Origin: Streptomyces sp. RB17
GTDB lineage: Bacteria; Actinomycetota; Actinomycetes; Streptomycetales; Streptomycetaceae
Length of the DNA: 64,000 bases
Direction of reading: 5' to 3'
NCBI RefSeq assembly: GCF_009604455.1
Contig: NZ_WEGL01000002.1
Location: 310,001-374,000, forward strand
Shown here: positions 10,718 through 18,398 of the stretch, piece by piece
How positions within the stretch are numbered: position 1 is the stretch's first letter
Layout of the letters: the number at the start of each line of letters is the position of its first letter
Translations under genes and position numbers: made by a program
Notes under the pieces: generated by a model
Told to the model about the DNA's origin: nothing
The model's input: the letters and a program-made list of their open reading frames with translations, nothing else
The model's database searches: none

Positions 10718-10955
10718 TCACCGATCGGCCCCCACGATCCGGCCGCGAGCGGAGTGCAGCAGCAGGATCCAGCGCCGGGTGCACCCCGAGGCGAACTCCC
10801 GCAGCCTGTCCCGGCAGGCCCGCACGCACGCGCGCACCGCGTCGTCCTGCTCATTCTCCGTGAGGCCGTCGTCCCCCCGCGACGCCGCAACCGGCCGTCA
10901 GCCGCTTGACGTCCCACTCGAACGGGCCCGGGAACGTCGCCCCGCGCCACCACCC
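10718..10955 (-). pseudogene. DUF2252 gene fragment, frameshifted and truncated
   Basis: Read on the minus strand, one frame gives WWRGATFPGPFEWDVKRLTA and then GCGVAG. After a run of six G at about 10875-10882 the next frame gives DDGLTENEQDDAVRACVRAC followed by RDRLREFASG, ending at the stop at 10718-10720. PGPFEWDVKRL followed by a helix ending R..REFA is the hallmark of the middle of DUF2252 proteins (normally about 400 aa). Both ends are missing and the frame is broken, so this is a relic. Confidence 0.75.
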
Positions 10956-10968
10956 GGTCCGGGCGGAG

Positions 10969-10991
10969 GGATCACCCGCGGCGGGTGATCC
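10969..10991. promoter_or_regulatory. palindromic motif copy 3 (best copy)
   Basis: Perfect arms of 10 bp (10969-10978 and 10982-10991) around a 3-nt spacer, with core TCACCCG-CGG-CGGGTGA at 10972-10988. It ends 102 bp before the ATG of the HdeD-like gene at 11091. Confidence 0.7.
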
Positions 10992-11090
10992 GGTGCACCG
11001 GGCGCCCCGGGGACGCTGTTCGCCGGAGGGCCGTGGGACGCGTCGGCGTCAGCCCGTGCGCGGCCCGTGCCGAGTGCGCGAGGAGGAGCG

Positions 11091-11738
11091 ATGACCGAAC
11101 CGCGTGGACAGGAGTCGCGGGCCGGGCCGTCGTATCCGCCCGGCGAGGCGGCCACCGGCCCCGCACCGGCCATGACGGTGATCGCCCGCTCCTGGACCTG
11201 GATCCTGGCGTCGGCGATCGTGACGCTCGTACCGGGTGTGCTGATCCTCGTCTGGCCCGACGAGACGCTGCACGTCCTCGCCGTCGTCCTCGGCCTCTAC
11301 CTGCTGCTCGGCGGCGCGATCCGGTTCGTGACGGCGTTCGCGCGGGAGGAGCACGGAGACCGGCTGCCCGGCCTGCTGGTCGCCGTGCTGTACGTCCTGG
11401 CCGGCGTGCTCTGCCTGCGCCATCCGCTGCAGACCATCACCGCGCTGGGGCTGGTCGTCGGACTCGTGTGGCTGGTGTCCGGCGTGCTCACCCTCTACAC
11501 GGCGATCGCCGCGAAGGACCTGCCGCACCGGGGTGTCGTCCTGGGTGCCGCGCTGCTCGGCATCGTGGCCGGGGTCGCGGTGCTGGCGCTGCCCGCCGAG
11601 TCGGCGCGGGCGCTGACCCGGCTGCTCGGCCTGTGGCTCGTTCTGCTGGGCCTGGTCGAACTGGCGGTCGCCTTCGCGTGGCGGGCCGCGCTGCGCAGGA
11701 GCGGGGCCCTGCCGGGCGCACCCGGCCCCATGGACTGA
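11091..11738 (+). CDS. HdeD/DUF308-family membrane protein
   Basis: A 215-aa protein with ATG at 11091 directly after AGGAGGAG. After a 35-aa hydrophilic N-terminus come six hydrophobic helices in three pairs (for example WILASAIVTLVPGVLILVWP, LAVVLGLYLLLGGAIRFV, LGLVVGLVWLVSGVLTLY), the HdeD/DUF308 pattern. HdeD proteins are linked to acid or general stress in enteric bacteria; the role in actinobacteria is not settled. The gene is preceded by the shared palindrome and followed by similar small membrane genes. Confidence 0.88.
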   Translation: MTEPRGQESRAGPSYPPGEAATGPAPAMTVIARSWTWILASAIVTLVPGVLILVWPDETLHVLAVVLGLYLLLGGAIRFVTAFAREEHGDRLPGLLVAVLYVLAGVLCLRHPLQTITALGLVVGLVWLVSGVLTLYTAIAAKDLPHRGVVLGAALLGIVAGVAVLALPAESARALTRLLGLWLVLLGLVELAVAFAWRAALRRSGALPGAPGPMD

Positions 11739-11750
11739 CCGGGCGCACGA

Positions 11751-11767
11751 TCACCCGCCTCGGGTGA
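11751..11767. promoter_or_regulatory. palindromic motif copy 4 (TCACCCG-CCT-CGGGTGA)
   Basis: Perfect 7-bp arms around a 3-nt spacer, 12 bp after the HdeD-like stop codon and 90 bp before the ATG of the SHOCT gene at 11858. Confidence 0.65.
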
Positions 11768-11857
11768 GGACGGGCCGTTCCACCCGTGTGCACGCTGGGA
11801 ACGGCAGAGACCGGCTCGGCGAACCCCGCGAGCCGGTGCCCTGGATGGAGGAAAGAC

Positions 11858-12319
11858 ATGAGCGCGCAGACCTACCTCGCGTACGACTATCCGGTGCTGG
11901 GTGTCTTCTGGTCCATGCTGGTGTTCTTCCTGTGGATCATGTGGTTCGTCCTGCTGTTCCGGGTGGTCGTCGACATCTTCCGCGACGACGGCATGGGCGG
12001 CTGGGCCAAGGCCGCCTGGACCCTCTTCGTGATCGTGGTGCCCTTCCTGGGAGTCCTGGTCTACCTGATCGCCCGCGGCAAGGGCATGGGGGAGCGGGAG
12101 GTGGCGCAGGCGCGCGCCCAGCAGAAGGCCTTCGACTCCTACGTCCGCCAGACCGCGCAGGCCGGCACCAGCAGGGCCGACGAACTCGCCAAGCTCTCCG
12201 AGATGCGCTCGCGCGGTGACATCTCCGAGGACGAGTTCCGCAGGGCCAAGGAGCTGGTCCTCAGCGACGCCGGCCAGGCCCGGCGCTCCGAGAACGCTCA
12301 CGCCTCCTCCGGGCGCTGA
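11858..12319 (+). CDS. PLDc_N-like SHOCT-domain membrane protein
   Basis: A 153-aa protein with ATG at 11858 behind GGAGG. Two transmembrane helices (about 15-40 and 55-75) fit the PLDc_N-type membrane anchor. The C-terminus (about 108-138, ADELAKLSEMRSRGDISEDE) is a SHOCT motif. Proteins of this make-up are common in Streptomyces stress gene clusters, with no defined biochemical role. It is followed by the DUF7144 gene after 41 bp and is likely co-transcribed with it. Confidence 0.88.
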   Translation: MSAQTYLAYDYPVLGVFWSMLVFFLWIMWFVLLFRVVVDIFRDDGMGGWAKAAWTLFVIVVPFLGVLVYLIARGKGMGEREVAQARAQQKAFDSYVRQTAQAGTSRADELAKLSEMRSRGDISEDEFRRAKELVLSDAGQARRSENAHASSGR

Positions 12320-12360
12320 CCCGCGCCCACGAGAACGACACGAACGAATCGAGGCCCCCT

Positions 12361-12792
12361 ATGACCACGACACCCCGCAGCCAGGCCCACACCCGCACCG
12401 CCAGGCAGGCGTGGGCGGGCGGTCTGACCTCCTTCGCGGGCGTCATGCTGCTGCTCGCCGGGCTGCTCGGCGTGTTCCGGGGCATCATGGCGATCGCCCA
12501 GGACAACGTCTTCGTGACGACGCCCAACTACGTCTTCAAGTTCAACCTCACCAGCTGGGGCTGGATCCATCTGGTCCTGGGCGCGCTCGCCGTGATCGTC
12601 AGCTTCGGCCTGTTCACGCCGTCGATGTGGGCACGCGTCGCCGGCGTGGGCATCGCCGGGCTGGTGATCATCGCCAACTTCCTGTCCCTGCCGTACTACC
12701 CGGTGTGGTCCGTCGTGATGATCGCGCTGTCCGGGTTCATCATCTGGGCCCTGTGCGTGGTCCAGGGCAGGGAATCCGCCGAGAGCCCGTAG
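12361..12792 (+). CDS. DUF7144 family membrane protein
   Basis: A 143-aa protein with four hydrophobic helices: TSFAGVMLLLAGLLGVFRGI, WGWIHLVLGALAVIVSFGLF, VAGVGIAGLVIIANFLSLPY and WSVVMIALSGFIIWALCVVQ. The layout and the NYVFKFNLTSWGWIHL segment match the actinobacterial DUF7144 family of unknown function. It is last in the SHOCT-DUF7144 unit and is followed by a strong terminator. Confidence 0.85.
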   Translation: MTTTPRSQAHTRTARQAWAGGLTSFAGVMLLLAGLLGVFRGIMAIAQDNVFVTTPNYVFKFNLTSWGWIHLVLGALAVIVSFGLFTPSMWARVAGVGIAGLVIIANFLSLPYYPVWSVVMIALSGFIIWALCVVQGRESAESP

Positions 12793-12799
12793 CAGGGTC

Positions 12800-12853
12800 C
12801 CGGCCCGCACGGCCGGCCGCGCATGGTCAGCGTGACCGGGCCGTGCGGGCCGG
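12800..12853. terminator. 15-bp perfect hairpin between convergent genes
   Basis: Arms at 12800-12814 and 12839-12853 are perfectly complementary, with a 24-nt loop. They lie between the DUF7144 gene and the 3' end of the mscS-like gene, so the hairpin probably works both ways. Confidence 0.8.
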
Positions 12854-12877
12854 CCTGTTCGGACGCGGCCTGGTCGG

Positions 12878-13969
12878 CTAGTCGCCCCGGGCGGGCCCCG
12901 GCGCCATTTCCTCCGCGCTGCGCTGCTGCGGAATCATCACCGCACCCTGCTGCAGCGCCACCGTCCGGGTCGGGGCCGGGATGCTGATGCCCTCCGCGCG
13001 GTAGCGGCGGTGGAGGCGCTTGATGAACTCGTGCTTGATGCGGTACTGGTCGCTGAACTCGCCGACGCCGAGGATCACCGTGAAGCCGATGCGGGAGTCG
13101 CCGAAGGTGTGGAAGCGGATGGCGGGCTCGTGCTCCGGTACGGCGCCCTCCACCTCGCGCATGGTCTCGGCGACGACCTCCGCCGTGACCCGCTCCACGT
13201 GCTCCAGGTCGGCGTCGTAGCCCACCCCGACCTGCACCGGCACCGTCAACCGCTGCTCGGGATGCGTGTAGTTGGTCATGTTGGCCTTGGCGAGCTGGCC
13301 GTTGGGGATGACCACCAGGTTGTTGGAGAGCTGGCGGACCGTCGTCTGACGCCAGTTGATGTCGACGACATAGCCCTCCTCGCCGCTGCCCAGCCGGATG
13401 TAGTCGCCCGGCTGGACCGTCTTGGAGGCCAGGATGTGGATGCCCGCGAAGAGGTTGGCGAGGGTGTCCTGCAGGGCGAGGGCGACCGCGAGACCGCCGA
13501 CGCCCAGGGCGGTCAGCAGGGGCGCGATCGAGATGCCGAGGGTCTGCAGGACCACCAGGAAGCCGATGGCGAGGACCAGGACCCGGGTGATGTTGACGAA
13601 GATGGTCGCCGAGCCCGCCACGCCGGAGCGGGACTGGGTGACCGTGCGGACCAGTCCCGCGATCACCCGGGCCGCGGACAGGGTCACCACGAAGATCAGC
13701 CAGACCTCAAGGATCTGGTTGACGTGGTGCTGGACGGTCCGGGTCAGCGGCAGCACCACCGCGGCCGCCGCCGCACCGCCCGCGATCGCCGCCCACGGCA
13801 CGACCGAGCGCAGGGCGTCCACGATGACGTCGTCGCCGCTCCAGCGAGTCCGCTTGGCGTGCTTCGCGAGCCAGCGCAGCAGGGTGCGGGACATGAAGGC
13901 GAGCAACAGGCCCGCCGCCACCGCGATTCCGGCGAGGACGAGGTCGTCCAGGGTCAGCGCGCGGTTCAC
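12878..13969 (-). CDS. MscS-family mechanosensitive ion channel
   Basis: A 363-aa protein with three N-terminal transmembrane regions, then the MscS pore helix and beta domain: GVGGLAVALALQDTLANLFA at about 155-174, followed by VQPGDYIRLGSGEEGYVVDI and NNLVVIPNGQLAKANMTNY. These channels release solutes on osmotic downshock. The C-terminal tail (about 325-363) is Gln/Pro-rich. It is the only member of its unit; the APC permease gene upstream on the same strand ends in its own terminator. Confidence 0.95.
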   Translation of the reverse strand: MNRALTLDDLVLAGIAVAAGLLLAFMSRTLLRWLAKHAKRTRWSGDDVIVDALRSVVPWAAIAGGAAAAAVVLPLTRTVQHHVNQILEVWLIFVVTLSAARVIAGLVRTVTQSRSGVAGSATIFVNITRVLVLAIGFLVVLQTLGISIAPLLTALGVGGLAVALALQDTLANLFAGIHILASKTVQPGDYIRLGSGEEGYVVDINWRQTTVRQLSNNLVVIPNGQLAKANMTNYTHPEQRLTVPVQVGVGYDADLEHVERVTAEVVAETMREVEGAVPEHEPAIRFHTFGDSRIGFTVILGVGEFSDQYRIKHEFIKRLHRRYRAEGISIPAPTRTVALQQGAVMIPQQRSAEEMAPGPARGD

Positions 13970-14048
13970 CGGTCACCCCCGGGGCGTGCGGCTGCTGCGG
14001 AGGTGTGAAGTCTCGTCACGTTGTCACCTGCTCGAAGTGCGGGATGTG

Positions 14049-14090
14049 CGATCGCGCCGGCCGCGGGAACCCCGTCGACCGGCGCGATCG
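14049..14090 (-). terminator. terminator of the APC permease gene
   Basis: Perfect 12-bp arms (14049-14060 and 14079-14090) just past the permease stop codon, within the 183-bp gap before the mscS-like gene. Confidence 0.75.
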
Positions 14091-14152
14091 TTCATCCTGC
14101 CGTATCCGGAACGCCAGTTCGCACCCGGAGGGGCGCTCTTCGGGCAGATGGC

Positions 14153-15685
14153 TCAGATGATGCCCTCCGCGAGTTCCGCCTGGTCGCGGTCGCTGCCGTA
14201 GGCGGCGGCGGTCGGCGTGCCGTACGAACGGCGGGCGACGTACCACCAGACGGTCGCGAGGACCAGGACGACGGCGAGCGCCACCGACGCGTAGTTCATC
14301 GTGTCGACGGTGACCGGAGAGGCCTGCGGCAGGCAGAACAGCACGGTCACACAGGCCACCCAGATCACCGCGATCCAGCCGATCGGCCGGCTCCAGCGGC
14401 CCAGCTGCCACGGCCCCGGCTGGAAACGGTCGCCCGCGCGCAGCCGCAGCAGCACGGGGATGGCGTAGGCGGGGGTGATACCGATGACGTTGATGGCGGT
14501 CACCGCGTTGTACGCCGTCGCCGAGTACAGCGACGGCAGGGCGAGGACACCGGCCACGACGACGGACAGCCAGACCGCGGCGACCGGAGTCTGCGTGCGG
14601 GTGCTCACCTTGCGCCACAGGTGCGAACCGGGCAGCGCACCGTCGCGGCTGAACGCGAACACCATCCGGCTGGCGGCCGCGACCTCGGCGTTGCCGCAGA
14701 ACAACTGGGCGACGATCACCACCAGGAGCAGCGCGCTCGCGCCACCGGTGCCCAGGCCGTCGAGCAGGATCTGCGCCGGCGGCACACCGGTGGCGGTGGT
14801 GCGCGTGGCGTCGTAGTCCTGGATGGCGAAGGTCAGACCGGCCAGCAGCACGAATCCGGCGATCCAGGACGCCCAGATGGACCGTACGATGCCGCGCGCG
14901 GCGGACACCGAGGCCTGCGAGGTCTCCTCGGACAGATGGGCGGAGGCGTCGTAGCCGGAGAAGGTGTACTGCGCGAGCAGCAGGCCGATCGCCGCCACAT
15001 AGAGCGGGTTGTGCCAGCCGGTCTCGTTGACGAACTTGGTGAACACGAACGACGGGGACTGGTGGTGGTCGGGGACGATCGCGAGGGCGCCGACGATGAG
15101 CGCGACACCCGCCAGATGCCACCACACGCTCACCGAGTTCAGCAGGCTGACCAGGCGGACGCCGAAGAGGTTGAGCACCGCGTGCAGCAGCAGGATGGCG
15201 CAGAAGACCAGCATCGTCTTGCCCGGCGTCGGCTGGAAGCCCCACTGGAGGTTGGCGAACGCGCCGGTGAACAGGGCGGCGCCGTAGTCGATGCCGGCGA
15301 TCGCGCCGAGCAGACCGAGCAGATTCAGCCAGCCGGTGTACCAGCCCCAGCGCCGGCCGCCGAGCCGGTCGGCCATGTAGTACAGGGCACCCGAGGTGGG
15401 ATAGGCGCTGGTGACCTCGGCGAGCGCGAGGCCGACGCACAGCACGAACAGGCCGACGCCCGCCCAGCCCCACAGCATCACGGCGGGACCGCCGGTGTTC
15501 AGGCCGAAGCCGTACAGGGTCATGCAGCCGGACAGGATCGAGATCACCGAGAAGCTGATCGCGAAGTTGCCGAAGCCGCCCATGCGGCGGGCCAGCACCG
15601 GCCGGTAACCGAGTTCGCGCAGCCGCTTCTCCTCGTCCTGCTGGGGCAGGCCACGCGAGGGTGCGGGCTCGGGGGTGGGGGACAT
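14153..15685 (-). CDS. APC-family amino acid permease
   Basis: A 510-aa protein starting at ATG 15685 behind GGAGGTCC, with about 12 hydrophobic helices. Family features include GGFGNFAISFSVISILSGCM near residue 36, EVTSAYPTSGALYYMADRLG in helices 2-3, and YDASAHLSEETSQASVSAAR. This is the amino acid/choline transporter subgroup (GABA- or choline-permease-like) that drives uptake with a proton gradient. The substrate cannot be read from sequence. It is preceded by a gene of unknown function 44 bp away on the same strand, so both are likely one operon. Confidence 0.92.
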   Translation of the reverse strand: MSPTPEPAPSRGLPQQDEEKRLRELGYRPVLARRMGGFGNFAISFSVISILSGCMTLYGFGLNTGGPAVMLWGWAGVGLFVLCVGLALAEVTSAYPTSGALYYMADRLGGRRWGWYTGWLNLLGLLGAIAGIDYGAALFTGAFANLQWGFQPTPGKTMLVFCAILLLHAVLNLFGVRLVSLLNSVSVWWHLAGVALIVGALAIVPDHHQSPSFVFTKFVNETGWHNPLYVAAIGLLLAQYTFSGYDASAHLSEETSQASVSAARGIVRSIWASWIAGFVLLAGLTFAIQDYDATRTTATGVPPAQILLDGLGTGGASALLLVVIVAQLFCGNAEVAAASRMVFAFSRDGALPGSHLWRKVSTRTQTPVAAVWLSVVVAGVLALPSLYSATAYNAVTAINVIGITPAYAIPVLLRLRAGDRFQPGPWQLGRWSRPIGWIAVIWVACVTVLFCLPQASPVTVDTMNYASVALAVVLVLATVWWYVARRSYGTPTAAAYGSDRDQAELAEGII

Positions 15686-15729
15686 GCGGGGGACCTCCGG
15701 GTCGAGAGGGTCGGGGAGCAGCGGCCGGT

Positions 15730-16716
15730 TCAGGTGCGGGAGCCGTCCGCGGCCGCCCGGCAGCGGTCCCGGGCCTGGACGAAGACCTCCACGGCGCGGT
15801 CGCGGTCGGGCGTGCGGTACATCCAGGGCGGGGGCGTGAAGTACGGTCCGATGGCGTCGAACACCCGTGCCGCGTCGGGGAATTGCAGCGAGCCCCACAG
15901 GGCGTGGGCCAGGTGGTTGAGGTCCGGCAGGGAGCGTTCGGCGCGGTCGGTGTGCTCGAACCAGGAGTGCAGGGCGCGCCGCGCCTCGCGGGCCGCGTCC
16001 TCCGCCACCCAGTGCAGATCCAGTGCGGCGTCGTGCCCGCTGTCGCGCCGGTAGCGCTCGACGCGCACGTACAGCGGCAGCAGGTGCAGCGCCGAGCCCG
16101 GCGGGGCCTGACGGGCGGCCCACTGGGCGTAGCCGGCGGCCTCCGCGATCCGGCCCGAGCCGCCTCGCGCGTACAGGAACTGCAGCATCCGGTGGTGGGC
16201 CTCGCGGTTGTCGGGGTCCCTGTTGCCGGCCTCGGCGAGCAGCCCCCAGGGGCCCGGCGGCAGCATCGGCTCGGGCGCGGGCACCCGGTGCTCCTCCCAG
16301 CGCTGCTCAGGATCCAGCTGGGCCAGCGCCAGCAGGCACACCCAGGGCACCGGGTCCTTCGGGGCGATCCCGGTGGCGGACTGGGCGGCGTCCCAGGCCT
16401 CGATCCACAACTCGTGGGTACGGCGGTGCCGTTCGCGCTGGGCGCGCAGGGCCCGCTCCACCCCGACCCGCGCCTGCATCACCGCGGCGTGGACGCTGCC
16501 CGGCTCCTCCGTGAGCCAGGCGCGCACCACGTCGGTGCCCGCGGCGGCCGCCGCGAGGACCTGGGTGCGCTGGGTCCACTGCCTGCCGGGCGGGGTGTCC
16601 GCGAGCAGCGTGCGCATGGCCATCCAGCGGCCGGTGCGCAGGTCCTGGAGGGCGGCGCGCAGCGTGTGGTCGGGGCCGGCGGGGTCGTAGGAGGGACGGG
16701 GTCCTTCTCTGGCCAT
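15730..16716 (-). CDS. conserved-looking helical protein of unknown function
   Basis: A 328-aa protein starting at ATG 16716 (MAREGPRPSYDPAGPDHTLR). The sequence is rich in Trp, Arg and Ala helices (LHLLPLYVRVERYRRDSGHD, DLHWVAEDAAREARRALHSW), suggestive of a TPR-like or all-helical fold. No catalytic motif or signal peptide is seen. It is the first gene of the unit with the APC permease and may act in its regulation or in metabolism of its substrate. I do not recognise the family. Confidence 0.75.
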   Translation of the reverse strand: MAREGPRPSYDPAGPDHTLRAALQDLRTGRWMAMRTLLADTPPGRQWTQRTQVLAAAAAGTDVVRAWLTEEPGSVHAAVMQARVGVERALRAQRERHRRTHELWIEAWDAAQSATGIAPKDPVPWVCLLALAQLDPEQRWEEHRVPAPEPMLPPGPWGLLAEAGNRDPDNREAHHRMLQFLYARGGSGRIAEAAGYAQWAARQAPPGSALHLLPLYVRVERYRRDSGHDAALDLHWVAEDAAREARRALHSWFEHTDRAERSLPDLNHLAHALWGSLQFPDAARVFDAIGPYFTPPPWMYRTPDRDRAVEVFVQARDRCRAAADGSRT

Positions 16717-16967
16717 CAGCCGTCTGCCCCGGGCCACTGGCGCGCGGGCGAGCTGGCGGGGTGGCGTGACAACAGCCCTCCTGTGGGCGGCGATCGAGGT
16801 GTGGGGTGCTGATCGGCGGTCACTATAGAGGGGTGGGTTCCGCCGTGCCATTGTTGCCAACTCAACGATCAATTCAGGCCAGTTGGAAGACCAAGAGTGC
16901 TTGACGCCGTCCCGCCACGGCGGCAGGCTGGCGCGGTGATCTTCGGTGCGGAGTGGGGTAAGGCGCG
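16717..16967. promoter_or_regulatory. divergent control region with dyad and sigma70-type promoter
   Basis: For the kinase gene, TTGACG (16901-16906) and CAGGCT (16924-16929) are separated by 17 bp, giving a start point near 16936 and a leader of about 32 nt. Just upstream lies an AT-richer dyad: CCAACT (16857-16862) and AGTTGG (16881-16886), with a smaller GTTG/CAAC dyad inside the left part. This could bind an IclR- or DeoR-type sugar or polyol regulator, by analogy with glycerol operons. The regulator gene is not in the window. Confidence 0.55.
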
Positions 16968-18398
16968 ATGACGGGTCCGGTGCTCGCCGTCGACCAGGGC
17001 ACGTCCGGCACCAAGGCCCTCGTGGTCTGTCCGGAACGCGGCGTCCTCGGCTCCGGGTTCGCCGAGGTCCGCCCCCGGTATCTGCCCGGCGGACTGGTCG
17101 AGACGGACCCGGCCGAGCTGTACGGCTCCGTGGTCGACGCCGGCCGGCAGGCGCTCGCCGAGGCCGGCGAGGACGTCGTGGCGCTGGGGCTGGCCAACCA
17201 GGGCGAGACCGTCCTCGCCTGGGACCCGGCCGACGGCCGCCCCCTCACCGACGCCCTGGTGTGGCAGGACCGGCGCGCCGAGACCGTGTGCGCCGAACTC
17301 GCCGGGCACGCCGAGGAGTTGCGTCACTTGACGGGGCTGCCCCTCGACCCGTACTTCGCCGCGCCGAAGATGGCCTGGATCCGCCGCCACCTCACCCGCG
17401 AGGGCGTCGTCACCACCTCCGACGCCTGGCTGGTCCACCGCCTCACCGGCGCCTTCGCCACCGACGCCGCCACCGCCGGCCGTACCCAGCTGCTCGACCT
17501 GGACCGCGCGCAGTGGTCGCCGAGGGCGCTGGAGATGTACGGCCTGGCCGACGAACGGCTCCCCCAGCCGGCCGACAACGCCCAGCCCATCGGCACCACC
17601 ACGGCGTTCGGCCGCGAGATCCCGCTCACCGGACTGATCGTGGACCAGCAGGCCGCCCTGCTCGCCCAGCGCGTCACCGCACCCGGCGCCGCCAAGTGCA
17701 CCTACGGAACCGGCGCGTTCCTGCTCGCGCACACCGGCGACCGCCCCCGGCGCGCCACCTCCGGCCTGGTCAGCTGCGTGGCCTGGCGGCTCGCCGGAAC
17801 CACCAGCTACTGTCTGGACGGGCAGGTCTACACCGCGGCCTCCGCCGTCCGCTGGCTCTGCGACCTCGGCGTCCTCTCCTCCGCCGCCGACCTCGATCCC
17901 GTCGGCAGTGCCGTCCCCGACAGCGGCGGCGTCACCTTCGTGCCCGCCCTCGCGGGACTCGCCGCCCCCTGGTGGCGCGGCGACCTGCGCGGCTCCCTCA
18001 CCGGCCTCGGCCTCGACACCGGACCCGGCCATCTGGTGCGGGCCCTGTGCGAGGGCATCGCCGCCCAGGTCGCCGAACTCGCCGACGCGGCCGCCGCCGA
18101 CCTCGGCGCCCCCCTGGACACGCTCCGCGTCGACGGCGGCCTGACCCGCTCGGCCCTGCTCATGCAGACCCAGGCCGACCTGCTGCAACGCCCCGTCGAG
18201 GTGTCCGCGCTGCCCGACGCGACCGCACTCGGCGCGGCCGCCCTCGCCCGCCTCGGCGCGGACCGTACCCTGGGCGTCGAACAGGTCCTGCCCGACGGGA
18301 AGCCCGCCGCCGTGTACGAACCCCGCATCAGCGCCGACGAGGCAGCGGAACGCCGCGCCGGCTTCCGCGCCGCCGTCGCGGCCCTGCCCGGCTCATGA
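16968..18398 (+). CDS. FGGY-family carbohydrate kinase, glycerol-kinase-like
   Basis: A 476-aa protein, the usual size for the family. It has the N-terminal phosphate-binding loop DQGTSGTKA (residues about 9-17), the WQDRRA motif, and the C-terminal FGGY signature LRVDGGLTRSALLMQTQADL (about 385-404). It would phosphorylate a polyol or sugar with ATP. The next gene resembles GlpA glycerol-3-phosphate dehydrogenase and overlaps by ATGA, so glycerol or a related polyol is the best guess. The closeness to classical GlpK cannot be judged here. Confidence 0.9.
   Translation: MTGPVLAVDQGTSGTKALVVCPERGVLGSGFAEVRPRYLPGGLVETDPAELYGSVVDAGRQALAEAGEDVVALGLANQGETVLAWDPADGRPLTDALVWQDRRAETVCAELAGHAEELRHLTGLPLDPYFAAPKMAWIRRHLTREGVVTTSDAWLVHRLTGAFATDAATAGRTQLLDLDRAQWSPRALEMYGLADERLPQPADNAQPIGTTTAFGREIPLTGLIVDQQAALLAQRVTAPGAAKCTYGTGAFLLAHTGDRPRRATSGLVSCVAWRLAGTTSYCLDGQVYTAASAVRWLCDLGVLSSAADLDPVGSAVPDSGGVTFVPALAGLAAPWWRGDLRGSLTGLGLDTGPGHLVRALCEGIAAQVAELADAAAADLGAPLDTLRVDGGLTRSALLMQTQADLLQRPVEVSALPDATALGAAALARLGADRTLGVEQVLPDGKPAAVYEPRISADEAAERRAGFRAAVAALPGS

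Larger units (their letters stand above)
10685..11090. other. 406-bp gap with DUF2252 relic and palindrome
   Basis: Contains the minus-strand DUF2252 fragment (10718-10955) and the best copy of the shared palindrome (10969-10991), about 100 bp before the HdeD-like gene. Nothing else recognised. Confidence 0.6.

Noticed and set aside
12878..13969. Plus-strand open frames across the mscS-like gene
   Set aside because: Asp/Gly/Arg-rich antisense shadows; the MscS protein on the minus strand has clear family motifs.
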